A stretch of 8,695 nucleotides of DNA, taken from Rhodospirillales bacterium (GTDB taxonomy: Bacteria > Pseudomonadota > Alphaproteobacteria > Acetobacterales > Acetobacteraceae). Positions 1 through 7,463 of this stretch are shown piece by piece. The first letter of the stretch is position 1. Each line of letters opens with the position of its first letter. The stretch lies in NCBI GenBank assembly GCA_028866335.1, contig JAGWIL010000059.1, forward strand, positions 1-8,695, read 5' to 3'. Under the pieces are notes generated by a model that worked only from the letters and a program-made list of their open reading frames with translations, did no database searches and was not told the origin of the DNA. A program made the position numbers and the translations under genes.

Positions 1-1160
1 TAGCGCCAGTAGACCAGAAAGTGGCGTTGCAGCCCATCGCCATTGAGGATCTGCTGAACCGCCGCCAGGTGCGACTGGACCATGAGGCGATGGCCGAGCT
101 TATTGCGGGGCAGCGCGTGATGGTGACTGGGGCGGGTGGGAGCATCGGCGCAGAGCTGTGCCGCCAGGTGGCGGGGTTTGGCCCTTCGGAAATTCTGCTG
201 CTTGATTCGTCTGAATTCGCGCTCTGGCAGATTGACCTGGAGATTAAAGAGCTGGCCCCGGCTTTGCCGCGCCGGACGGTGGTGGCGGATGTACGCCACG
301 CGGCGCATATCCAGGCCATTGCACAATCCTTCCAGCCAGAGCTGGTGTTTCACGCCGCCGCGCTGAAACATGTGCCGATTGTGGAGGCGAACCGGCTGGA
401 GGGCTTGCGCACCAACGCGCTGGGCACGCGGGTGGTGGCGGATGCCGCCGCTGCCGCCGGGGCGAAGCTGATGGTGCTGATCTCGACCGACAAGGCGGTG
501 AATCCCAGCTCGGTCATGGGGGCTTCCAAGCGCCTCGCGGAAATGTACGCCCAGGCGCTTGACGTGACGGCGCGGCATGATGGCCAAGGTATGCGCTGTG
601 TTACGGTGCGGTTTGGCAATGTGCTGGGCTCTACCGGCTCGGTTGTGCCGCTGTTCCGCCGCCAGTTGGCTCAAGGCGGGCCACTCACCGTCACCGACCC
701 CGAGATGCAACGATATTTCATGACCGTGCGCGAAGCCGTGGGGCTGGTGTTGCAGGCTTCTGCCGCAGGCAGCGGGGAAGAGGCGATTCCGGATGGCGGC
801 ATTTTTGTGCTGGATATGGGCGAACCGGTAAAAATTGTTGACCTCGCGCGGCAGATGATCCGCCTGGCGGGACTGAAGCCGGATGAGGACATCGAAATTA
901 AATTCACCGGGCTGCGGCCAGGAGAAAAGCTGTTCGAGGAGCTTTTCCACGGTGCTGAGGAACCCCTGCCGACAGAGCATGAGGGATTGCTGATGGCCAC
1001 ACCTAGGCTTGTGAACCTTGACGCCGTGAACGCCGCCATGGCGGAACTAACCGCTGCGGCGGACGCGGGCGAGGAGGCCAGCGCCGTGGCATTGCTGCAC
1101 AAAATGGTGCCGGAATTTTTAAGCCCGCCGGGTCTCGCCGTGCCGCGCGCGGCAGAGTAG
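1..1160 (+). CDS. FlaA1/CapD/PglF-type nucleotide-sugar 4,6-dehydratase, 5'-partial
   Basis: Polysaccharide-biosynthesis dehydratase of the extended SDR superfamily. Family members convert UDP-GlcNAc or a related sugar nucleotide to the 4-keto-6-deoxy form for surface glycan synthesis. Numbering from the GTG at 21 (379 residues to the TAG stop), the NAD-binding motif TGAGGSIG lies at 36-43 and the block STDKAVNPSSVMGASK at 155-170. This block places T156, M166 and K170 at the spacing of the Thr-Met-Lys triad known from PglF/FlaA1, with Met replacing the usual SDR tyrosine. LRPGEKLFEEL at 298-308 is another family block. The GTG at 21 is probably not the real start. The frame is open back to base 3 (codons for APVDQK precede it), no clear Shine-Dalgarno is present, and the IEDLLNRRQVRLD segment resembles the linker between the membrane/CoA-binding N-terminal half and the catalytic half of full-length (about 600 aa) members. 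I therefore treat the gene as cut by the window edge. A short soluble form starting at 21 is the alternative. Confidence 0.9.
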   Translation, partial: APVDQKVALQPIAIEDLLNRRQVRLDHEAMAELIAGQRVMVTGAGGSIGAELCRQVAGFGPSEILLLDSSEFALWQIDLEIKELAPALPRRTVVADVRHAAHIQAIAQSFQPELVFHAAALKHVPIVEANRLEGLRTNALGTRVVADAAAAAGAKLMVLISTDKAVNPSSVMGASKRLAEMYAQALDVTARHDGQGMRCVTVRFGNVLGSTGSVVPLFRRQLAQGGPLTVTDPEMQRYFMTVREAVGLVLQASAAGSGEEAIPDGGIFVLDMGEPVKIVDLARQMIRLAGLKPDEDIEIKFTGLRPGEKLFEELFHGAEEPLPTEHEGLLMATPRLVNLDAVNAAMAELTAAADAGEEASAVALLHKMVPEFLSPPGLAVPRAAE

Positions 1161-1171
1161 TCTGCCACTCC

Positions 1172-2320
1172 ATGAACGCACAAAACTTTCCGCCGATCCC
1201 GTTTCTGGACCTTAAAGCGCAGCAGGCGCGGCTGGGGAGCGGGCTGAAAGAGCGGCTGGATGCGGTGTTGGCGCATGGGCAATATATTCTGGGGCCTGAG
1301 GTGCTGGAGCTTGAAGGCAAGCTCGCCGCCTTTTGCGGTGCCGCCCATTGCGTGAGCGTGAGTTCCGGTACGGATGCGCTACAGATTGCGATGATGGCGG
1401 AAGGCATTGGGCGTGGGGATGCGGTGTTTCTGCCCGCCTTCACCTACACCGCCACCGCCGAGGTGCCGCTGCTGCTGGGGGCCACGCCGGTATTTGTGGA
1501 TGTTGATCCGCGCAGCTTTCAGATCGACCTCGTCAGCCTGCAAGAGCGCATCGAGACCGTGAAACGCGCGGGAAAATTAAAGCCGCGTGCCATCATTGGT
1601 GTGGATTTGTTTGGCCAGCCGGCGGATTGGGCGGGCATCAACGCGATTGCCGCGCGGGAGGGCTTGTTCACGCTGGATGATTGCGCGCAGAGCTTTGGTG
1701 CCGCGCAAGATGGTGTGCGGCTGGGCAAGGCGGCGGATGCCACGGCCACCAGTTTCTTCCCCTCCAAACCGCTGGGCGCTTATGGCGATGGCGGGGCGTT
1801 GTTTACTGAGTCCTCCGAGCGCGCGGCGCTGTACCGTTCGTTGCGCACCCATGGCGAGGGCACAACGCGCTACGAAGTTCTGCGCACCGGCATGAACGGC
1901 AGGCTGGATACGATGCAGGCCGCCGTGTTGCTCGCCAAGCTGGAGGTTTTCGAGGGCGAGATTGCCAGGCGCGAGGAAATTGCCCGCATTTATGATGCCG
2001 CGCTGAAAGACGTGCTGGAAACCCCCTTGCGGATGCCGGGCACGCAAAGCGCCTGGGCGGTTTATTCCGTGCTGCTGCCAGACGAAGCCACGCGGGACGC
2101 CGCCAAAGCGGCCCTGGCGGCGGCCAATATCGGCCATGCGGTGTATTATCCGCGCGCCTTGCACCAGCAGCCAGCTTATATGGCGGCGCATGACGGCGTG
2201 GCCTTGCCTGTGGCGGAAAGCCTGGGCGGGCGGGTGCTGGCATTGCCGATTCACCCGGACCTGGCCGACGAACAAGCCGAACGCGTGGCCGCCACGCTGG
2301 CCCTGGCGCTGGAACGATAA
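1172..2320 (+). CDS. DegT/DnrJ/EryC1/StrS family sugar-nucleotide aminotransferase
   Basis: PLP-dependent fold-type I aminotransferase, 382 aa, a normal length for the family. Family members transfer an amino group, usually from glutamate, to a keto-sugar nucleotide. The N-terminus IPFLDLKAQQARL (9-21) is characteristic. SSGTDAL (64-70) matches the phosphate-binding region, DDCAQSFGA (169-177) carries the Asp (D170) that contacts the pyridine nitrogen, and FFPSKPLGAYGDGGA (195-209) contains the Schiff-base lysine K199. NGRLDTMQAAVL (242-253) is also conserved. The gene starts 11 bp after the dehydratase stop with only a weak ribosome site, which suggests translational coupling. The obvious pairing is that the dehydratase makes a 4-keto sugar and this enzyme aminates it, as PglF and PglE do. 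However, the DLKAQQ and FFPSKPLG blocks also look like WbpE-type enzymes acting on 3-keto uronates, so the substrate is unresolved. Confidence 0.93.
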   Translation: MNAQNFPPIPFLDLKAQQARLGSGLKERLDAVLAHGQYILGPEVLELEGKLAAFCGAAHCVSVSSGTDALQIAMMAEGIGRGDAVFLPAFTYTATAEVPLLLGATPVFVDVDPRSFQIDLVSLQERIETVKRAGKLKPRAIIGVDLFGQPADWAGINAIAAREGLFTLDDCAQSFGAAQDGVRLGKAADATATSFFPSKPLGAYGDGGALFTESSERAALYRSLRTHGEGTTRYEVLRTGMNGRLDTMQAAVLLAKLEVFEGEIARREEIARIYDAALKDVLETPLRMPGTQSAWAVYSVLLPDEATRDAAKAALAAANIGHAVYYPRALHQQPAYMAAHDGVALPVAESLGGRVLALPIHPDLADEQAERVAATLALALER

Positions 2321-2321
2321 T

Positions 2322-3272
2322 ATGCCGCGCGGCGATTTATTCCCAGAAATCGGGCCGTTTGAGACCGGGTATCTGCCCCTTACCGACGGGCATGTGATGT
2401 ATTGGGAGCAGGTGGGCAACCCGGCGGGCAAGCCAGTGTTGTTCCTGCATGGCGGGCCGGGTGCTGGTGCGGGTGCGGTGCATCGGCGGTTTTTCGACCC
2501 CAGCATCTGGCGGGTGATTATTTTTGACCAGCGCGGGGCGGGACGCTCCCGCCCGCTGGGCGGGCTGGAGAACAACAACACACCGCAATTGATCGACGAT
2601 ATCGAGACGCTGCGCCAGTTCATGAATATTGACCGCATGGTGCTATTTGGTGGCTCCTGGGGCTCCACCCTGGCCTTGGCCTATGCCCAGGCGCACCCTG
2701 AGCGCGTGGCCGGAGCCGTGTTGCGCGGCATATTTCTCGGCCGCGAGCACGAGGTGGAATGGTTCCTCTACGGGCTGCAGCGCGTATTCCCCGACGCCCA
2801 TGCAGCTTTTGCGGAGTTTCTGCCGCCGGAGGAACGCCACGATCTGCTGAACGGCTATTTCAAGCGCCTGACCGATTCCGACCCCATGCTCCAAGCCCAA
2901 GCCGCCCGGGCCTGGAGTGTGTATGAAGGCTCCTGCTCCACGCTGCTGCCGAGCGCCGAGGCTGTTAGTGCTTTCGCGCAAGACCGCACCGCCATCGGCC
3001 TGGCGCGGATCGAGGCGCATTATTTTCGCCATGGCTTGTTCCTGCCGCCCGGCGGGCTGTTGGCGCATATGGACAAGTTGCGGGGGATTCCCGGCGAGAT
3101 TGTGCAGGGGCGTTACGACATGATCTGCCCGGCGCAATCCGCCTTTGAACTTGCCGCCGCCTGGGGGCAGGCCCGCCTGACCCTGGTGCCGGATGCCGGG
3201 CATTCGGCACTGGAGCCGGGGGTACGGACGGCGCTGATCGCAGCCCTCGAACGCTGCCGGAGCCTGCTATGA
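2322..3272 (+). CDS. pip: Proline iminopeptidase (prolyl aminopeptidase, peptidase family S33)
   Basis: Alpha/beta-hydrolase serine peptidase that removes N-terminal proline from peptides, probably in the cytoplasm, since no signal peptide is visible. From the ATG at 2322 it is 316 aa, the usual length for bacterial Pip. The order of motifs fits well: HGGPG (43-47, oxyanion region), DQRGAGRS (69-76), and GGSWGS (110-115) with nucleophile Ser112. Asp266 in GRYDMICP and His294 in DAGHS complete the triad. Glu202 and Glu231 sit where Pip enzymes use glutamates to bind the substrate N-terminus. Near Glu202 the sequence is WSVYEG, with Tyr where many relatives have Trp. The frame extends upstream to 2136, but that part lies inside the aminotransferase gene and shows no family similarity. 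The ATG at 2322 has a GGAA at 2311-2314, seven bases upstream, and lies one base after the aminotransferase stop. The stop TGA overlaps the next start as ATGA. Confidence 0.93.
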   Translation: MPRGDLFPEIGPFETGYLPLTDGHVMYWEQVGNPAGKPVLFLHGGPGAGAGAVHRRFFDPSIWRVIIFDQRGAGRSRPLGGLENNNTPQLIDDIETLRQFMNIDRMVLFGGSWGSTLALAYAQAHPERVAGAVLRGIFLGREHEVEWFLYGLQRVFPDAHAAFAEFLPPEERHDLLNGYFKRLTDSDPMLQAQAARAWSVYEGSCSTLLPSAEAVSAFAQDRTAIGLARIEAHYFRHGLFLPPGGLLAHMDKLRGIPGEIVQGRYDMICPAQSAFELAAAWGQARLTLVPDAGHSALEPGVRTALIAALERCRSLL

Positions 3273-4246
3273 GGCTGGCGCGGCGGGGTTTGCTGGGGGC
3301 TGGGTTCGGGTTGGCACTAGCGGGCGCGGGGCGCGCTGCGCAACCACCCTGGCGCGGCGCGTTGATAATGGGCACCGGGCGGCCAGGCGGCGCGTTCGCC
3401 ATATTCGGGCCAGCCTGGGGGCAGCTTATTAAAAACGCCACAGGGCTAGATCTGGCTTACCGCGCCACCGGCGGCTCCAGCGCCAATCTGTTGTTGATTG
3501 AGGAAGGCGCGGCGCAGCTTGGCCTCTCCAGCATCGCGGTCGCGGCGCAGGCGCGGGCGGGCACGGGCGGCTGGACCGCGGGGACAAAGCTGGAAAGCTT
3601 CCGCGCGCTGTTTCCGGCCTACCCTTCCGTGCTGCAAATCGTCTCCACCCATGCTGGCGTTTCAAATTTGGCGGCTTTGAATGGCCAGGAGATCGGCGTC
3701 GGCCCAGATGGCGCAAGCGGAGCGGCGGCGGTTCCGGCCATTCTGGCGAGCGTGGGCGTGCGCCCCAGCCGCGTGGAAACCAGCGATTACGGGCAGCAGA
3801 TGAAAAAAATGCTGGACGGCAAGTTGGCCGCTTGCGCCTTTATCGGCGCGCCACCTCTGCCAGCATTAACCGCCGCCGCCATGGGGCAAAAATTGCGGCT
3901 GATCGGCTTTTCGATGGCGCAAGCCGCGCAAGCGGCCAACGCGGTGCCGGGCCTCTCCCGCATGGTGTTGCCAGCCAACACCTTCCCCGGCCAAAACGTG
4001 GATGTCGGCAGCGTGGGCACACTGAATATTGCTGTTGGCGCTGCCTCGCTACCAGCTGATCTGGTGCAAGAGGTAACGGCGGCGGCGTTAAAAAATAGGG
4101 CGTTGCTGGCCGCGGCGGTGCAAGCGGCGGCGTACTCAACGCCTTTACAGCCGGTTTACGAGGCGGGCATCAGCTTTCACCCCGGTGCCGCGAAAGCATT
4201 GCGGGCGGCGGGCATAAGCCTGCCGCAAAACGCCATACAAAGTTAA
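3269..4246 (+). CDS. TAXI family TRAP transporter solute-binding protein
   Basis: Periplasmic substrate receptor of the TRAP-associated extracytoplasmic immunogenic (TAXI) type, 325 aa, typical length. Residues 1-24 look like an export signal: basic MRLARR, a hydrophobic glycine/alanine/leucine stretch, and a small-residue region GRAA before Gln25. The RRGLLG segment loosely resembles a twin-arginine motif, so Tat export is possible but not shown. The mature protein opens with [13 protein letters not shown] (35-47), matching the GTG-GG-YYPIG type opening of TAXI proteins. It continues with the typical [20 protein letters not shown] region (67-86) and [10 protein letters not shown] farther in. 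The start overlaps the pip stop (ATGA), and GGAG at 3259-3262 lies six bases upstream, so the start is well supported. No TRAP membrane subunits are in the window. They could lie elsewhere in the genome, or the protein could serve a different partner. The ligand cannot be told from sequence; other TAXI receptors are linked to organic acids and amino acids. Confidence 0.85.
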   Translation: MRLARRGLLGAGFGLALAGAGRAAQPPWRGALIMGTGRPGGAFAIFGPAWGQLIKNATGLDLAYRATGGSSANLLLIEEGAAQLGLSSIAVAAQARAGTGGWTAGTKLESFRALFPAYPSVLQIVSTHAGVSNLAALNGQEIGVGPDGASGAAAVPAILASVGVRPSRVETSDYGQQMKKMLDGKLAACAFIGAPPLPALTAAAMGQKLRLIGFSMAQAAQAANAVPGLSRMVLPANTFPGQNVDVGSVGTLNIAVGAASLPADLVQEVTAAALKNRALLAAAVQAAAYSTPLQPVYEAGISFHPGAAKALRAAGISLPQNAIQS

Positions 4247-4917
4247 ACCAGTTTTCCATCACTCAACACCACCCGCCGGTCCATCCGCGCCGCAAGGTCT
4301 GGGTTGTGGGTGGCGATAAGGGCGGCGGTGTTTTCGCTGCGCACCACGCGCAACAATTCCTCGAACACAATGTTGGAGGTGGCGACATCAAGGTTACCGG
4401 TTGGCTCATCCGCCAGCAGCAGAGAAGGATGATTGGCGAGCGCCCTGGCAATGGCCACGCGCTGCTTTTCACCGCCCGAGAGTTTACCAGGCAGATGCGA
4501 GGCGCGCGGGCCAAGGCCGAATTTCTCCAGCAATTCCATGGAGCGTTTATTGGCCTCCGCCTGACTTACGCCGCCGATCATCTGCGGAATGGAGATGTTT
4601 TCAAGCGCGGTGAATTCCGCCAGAAGGTGATGGAACTGATAAACAAAACCAACATGCTTCAGGCGTAAAGCGGTGCGCGCGGCATCGTTCAGCGCGCCGG
4701 TGTCCTGGCCGTCTATGATCACGCTGCCTGCATCCGGTTTTTCCAGAAGCCCCGCCAGATGCAGCAGAGTTGATTTGCCAGCGCCGGAGGGGGCGACGAG
4801 TGCCACAATCTCGCCGCGCGAAAGGGTGAGTTCCGCGCCGTTGAGCACCGTTAACGCGCCTTCGCCAGATTTATAGGTCCGGCCAATGGCTTTCATGGAG
4901 AGTAGATAATCACTCAC
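4243..4917 (-). CDS. lolD: Lipoprotein-releasing system ATP-binding protein LolD
   Basis: ABC ATPase that powers LolCDE release of outer-membrane lipoproteins from the inner membrane to LolA. From the GTG at 4917 it is 224 aa. Walker A is APSGAGKST (42-50). The stretch [15 protein letters not shown] (93-107) is the LolD-specific Q-loop region. The signature [15 protein letters not shown] is at 146-160, Walker B with [12 protein letters not shown] at 166-177, and the switch histidine is in ATHN (202-205). The frame continues upstream to a TTG at 4941, but GTG 4917 is preferred because GGAG at 4931-4928 is ten bases upstream. An ATG at 4896 would still keep the fold but has no ribosome site. 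The start overlaps the permease stop by 8 bp, consistent with coupled production of ATPase and permease. Its stop shares a TTAA with the convergent TAXI gene. Confidence 0.94.
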   Translation of the reverse strand: MSDYLLSMKAIGRTYKSGEGALTVLNGAELTLSRGEIVALVAPSGAGKSTLLHLAGLLEKPDAGSVIIDGQDTGALNDAARTALRLKHVGFVYQFHHLLAEFTALENISIPQMIGGVSQAEANKRSMELLEKFGLGPRASHLPGKLSGGEKQRVAIARALANHPSLLLADEPTGNLDVATSNIVFEELLRVVRSENTAALIATHNPDLAARMDRRVVLSDGKLV

Positions 4918-6160
4918 TGCGCAATGTCTCCACCGGGTCAATTTTGGCCGCCCGCAAACTTGGGTAGATGGTGGCCAGTACCGATAGCACGAGAGACATC
5001 GCGATCACTTCCGTCACCTCCTGCCAGTCCAGCTCCGCAGGCAAAGATTCAAGGTAATAGATGGTGGGGTTGAAAAGCTGCTGCCCGGTGATGTGCTGGA
5101 TGAACAGCCGGATCTGGTTGATGTGCTGGCAGAACAAAACCCCCAGCACAAAGCCGATAAACGTGCCCAGCACGCCAACGGATGCCCCCGCCATTAAAAA
5201 AATTCGTAGGATGGAGCCGGAACTCGCCCCCATGGTGCGCAAAATCGCGATGTCTTTTGCTTTGTCCTTCACCATCATGATGAGCGAGGAGATGACGTTG
5301 AAGGCGGCAACAACAATGATGAGGGTGAGGATAAGAAACATCACGTTCCGCTCAACTGTGACGGCCGCGAGGAAGCTGTCATTATTCTGCTTCCAGTCCT
5401 GAATGTTCAAACCCTGGCCTGGAAACGCGTTCAGGATATCCTGCTTCACCGCGTCATCATGGTCCGGGTCTTTCACGAAAACCTGAATTTGCGAGGCAGT
5501 GCCATTTTGCTGAAACAAGGTTTGCGCGGCACCAAGCGGCAGAAACACGAAACTCGAATCATATTGCTGCATACCGGTTTCAAATATCGCCACCACCGTA
5601 AATGATTCAATGGACGGGATAGTGCCGATGATCGTGGCTTTTCCCTGTGGCAGAATCAGCGATATTTGCGAACCGACAGAGACATTGAATTGCTGCGCCA
5701 AGGCCCCGCCGATGGCGATGGTATCGCCGCCGGTAAGGTCCGCCAGGCTGCCCGAGACGACATGGTTTGAGACAGTGGGGAGCTGCACCAGCCCTTCCGG
5801 GGTGATGCCACGCGCAATGCCACCCGTGGCCCCGCCTTGCGGGCCGGACATCAGCACCTCCCCCTGCGAGATGGGGAAAGCGCCTGTCACACCCTGGATG
5901 GTTCGTATTTTGGCGGCCATGGCGTCGTAATTGCTCAGTGGTGCGCTGGTGCCATACACGCCGATATCACCGTTCAAGCCCAGAATTTGGCTCAGTAATT
6001 CCTGCCGGAAACCGTTCATCACGCTCATCACGATGATAAGCGTGGCCACCCCCAGCGCGATGCCAATGAGCGAAAAAATAGCGATAACAGAGACGAAGCG
6101 CTCGCCGCGCCGGGCACGCAGATAACGCGCCGCGATTTTGCGCTCAAAGGCATTGAACAT
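4910..6160 (-). CDS. lolC: Lipoprotein-releasing ABC transporter permease, LolC/LolE family
   Basis: Inner-membrane permease (416 aa, normal length) of the Lol lipoprotein export system, partner of LolD. The N-terminus [20 protein letters not shown] is the typical LolC/E opening. Predicted membrane segment 1 is about 23-48. A large periplasmic MacB-like domain spans about 50-268. Three further membrane segments lie at about 272-297, 318-344 and 383-402, in a C-terminal FtsX domain with [12 protein letters not shown] (302-313). The C-terminus [11 protein letters not shown] is the conserved ending of the family. The ATG overlaps the proS stop as TGATG, and an AAGG lies ten bases upstream. Only one permease gene is present next to lolD, as in many alphaproteobacteria, whereas enterics have separate lolC and lolE. 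A homodimeric complex would be the simplest reading, but a second permease elsewhere cannot be excluded. Whether the symbol should be lolC or lolE is arbitrary here. Confidence 0.93.
   Translation of the reverse strand: MFNAFERKIAARYLRARRGERFVSVIAIFSLIGIALGVATLIIVMSVMNGFRQELLSQILGLNGDIGVYGTSAPLSNYDAMAAKIRTIQGVTGAFPISQGEVLMSGPQGGATGGIARGITPEGLVQLPTVSNHVVSGSLADLTGGDTIAIGGALAQQFNVSVGSQISLILPQGKATIIGTIPSIESFTVVAIFETGMQQYDSSFVFLPLGAAQTLFQQNGTASQIQVFVKDPDHDDAVKQDILNAFPGQGLNIQDWKQNNDSFLAAVTVERNVMFLILTLIIVVAAFNVISSLIMMVKDKAKDIAILRTMGASSGSILRIFLMAGASVGVLGTFIGFVLGVLFCQHINQIRLFIQHITGQQLFNPTIYYLESLPAELDWQEVTEVIAMSLVLSVLATIYPSLRAAKIDPVETLRSE
4928..4934 (-). promoter_or_regulatory. Ribosome binding site supporting the lolD GTG start
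   Basis: GGTGGAG on the minus strand lies ten bases before the GTG at 4917, inside the 3' end of the permease gene. It favours GTG 4917 over the upstream TTG at 4941 and the internal ATG at 4896. Confidence 0.5.
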
Positions 6161-7452
6161 CAGCTGCGCACCTTGGCCAGAGCGTCCTCAACCGGCAGCT
6201 CAAACCGCTCGCCGGTGGCGCGGCGTTTCAGCTCCACCACGCCGTTGGCGGCACCGCGCGGGCCGATGATGATCTGCCAGGGATGGCCGAGCAGATCAGC
6301 CTCCGCGAATTTCGCCCCTGCACGTTCCTCGCGGTCGTCATAAAGCGCATCGTTGCCGAAGCTGGCGTAGATTTTTTCACACAAGGCATCCGTGGTGGCA
6401 TCGCCCTGACGGAGATTAAGGATGGCGGCCTTGAAGGGTGCAATCGCATCCGGCCAGATGATGCCGGCTTCGTCATGCTTTGCCTCGATGATGGCACCGA
6501 CGAGACGCGAGACGCCGATGCCGTAGCTGCCCATCTCGGGGAAGAATTTCTGGCCATCAGGGCCTGTGACGGCGAAATTCATCGCTTCTGAATATTTGGT
6601 GCCAAAATAGAATATCTGCCCAACCTCGATGCCCCTGCCCTCGCGCTTGCGCTCGGCGGGAATCTTATCCCAGGCTTCGGTATCATGTTTTTCGTCGGTC
6701 GCGGCATAGATGGTGGTCATCTGCTCGTAGAACGCCTCGATATCCGTGGCGGCCATCGCATCGCCTGCCTCGAAGGCGGCATCGTAGAACACGCCGGATT
6801 CACCTGTTGGGGCGAGCACGTGGAATTCATGGGAAAGATCACCGCCGATCTGCCCGGTATCAGCGCGCATGGGAATGGCGGTGATGCCGATGCGCTGGAA
6901 GGTGCGCATATAAGCCAGCATCATTTTCTTATAGGCCACCACAGCACCTTCGCGGTCCAAATCGAAGGAATAGGCGTCCTTCATCAGAAACTCGCGGCCG
7001 CGCAGCACGCCAAAGCGTGGGCGCACCTCGTCGCGGAATTTCCATTGGATGTGATACGGGATTTGCGGCAGTTCGCGGTAGGATTTGATGGAATCCCGCA
7101 TGATCGCGGTGATCATTTCCTCATTGGTCGGCCCGAACAGCAATTCGCGCTCGTGGCGGTCGGTGATGCGCAGCATCTCTTTGCCGTAGGCATCGTACCG
7201 GCCGGATTCACGCCAGAGATCCGCACTCTGGATAGTGGGCATTAAAACTTCCTGCGCGCCTGCGGCATCCTGCTCCTCGCGCACAATCTGCGCGATTTTT
7301 GAGAGCACACGCTGGCCCAAAGGCAGCCAGGCATAAATGCCCGAGGCCATCTGCCGCACCATGCCCGCGCGCAGCATAAGCCGGTGCGAGACAATCTGCG
7401 CTTCAGCAGGTGTTTCCTTGAGGGTGGGGATCAGGCTTTTAGAGAGACGCAT
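6160..7452 (-). CDS. proS: Prolyl-tRNA synthetase, short form without INS editing domain
   Basis: Class II aminoacyl-tRNA synthetase that charges tRNA-Pro with proline in the cytoplasm. It is 430 aa. The N-terminal catalytic core starts [19 protein letters not shown] (107-112) is the proline-binding TXE loop. Motif 2 is [17 protein letters not shown] (139-155), followed by LMKDAYSFD. Motif 3 is [10 protein letters not shown] (308-317). The C-terminal anticodon-binding domain covers about 340-430. Enteric-type bacterial enzymes are about 570 aa, with an editing insert of roughly 180 residues between motifs 2 and 3. Here only a short linker of roughly 60 residues (about 212-275) occupies that place, as is usual in alphaproteobacteria. 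The ATG at 7452 has TAAGG at 7463-7459, six bases upstream, which decides the start. That ribosome site includes the stop codon of the acyltransferase gene ahead of it. Confidence 0.97.
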   Translation of the reverse strand: MRLSKSLIPTLKETPAEAQIVSHRLMLRAGMVRQMASGIYAWLPLGQRVLSKIAQIVREEQDAAGAQEVLMPTIQSADLWRESGRYDAYGKEMLRITDRHERELLFGPTNEEMITAIMRDSIKSYRELPQIPYHIQWKFRDEVRPRFGVLRGREFLMKDAYSFDLDREGAVVAYKKMMLAYMRTFQRIGITAIPMRADTGQIGGDLSHEFHVLAPTGESGVFYDAAFEAGDAMAATDIEAFYEQMTTIYAATDEKHDTEAWDKIPAERKREGRGIEVGQIFYFGTKYSEAMNFAVTGPDGQKFFPEMGSYGIGVSRLVGAIIEAKHDEAGIIWPDAIAPFKAAILNLRQGDATTDALCEKIYASFGNDALYDDREERAGAKFAEADLLGHPWQIIIGPRGAANGVVELKRRATGERFELPVEDALAKVRS

Positions 7453-7458
7453 GAGAGA

Positions 7459-7463
7459 CCTTA
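7459..7463 (-). promoter_or_regulatory. proS ribosome binding site embedded in the upstream stop codon
   Basis: The sequence TAAGG on the minus strand lies six bases before the proS ATG, and its TAA is the stop codon of the acyltransferase gene. A ribosome finishing the first gene would therefore sit on the start region of proS, which suggests coupled translation. Confidence 0.6.

Noticed and set aside
671..1443. Two overlapping minus-strand frames (225 and 146 codons) opposite the dehydratase-aminotransferase junction
   Set aside because: Both are antisense to conserved motifs of the two enzymes and carry no recognisable domain.
2136..2321. Upstream extension of the proline iminopeptidase
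   Set aside because: The extra 62 residues fall within the aminotransferase gene, are Trp/Arg-rich and unlike Pip; the ATG at 2322 gives the standard length and has a ribosome site.
1577..2668. Long minus-strand frame (363 codons) across the aminotransferase and pip genes
   Set aside because: It lies opposite two well-supported genes and its translation shows no recognisable domain; GC-rich DNA commonly leaves such antisense frames open.
4205..4226. GC-rich hairpin (9-bp stem with one G-T pair, ATAA loop) near the end of the TAXI gene, just past lolD
   Set aside because: It is inside coding sequence, no T-run follows on either strand, and such arms arise easily in Gly/Ala codons, so I do not call it a terminator.
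6685..7245. Plus-strand frame of 186 codons inside proS
   Set aside because: It is fully antisense to the conserved ProS catalytic core and its translation shows no family features.
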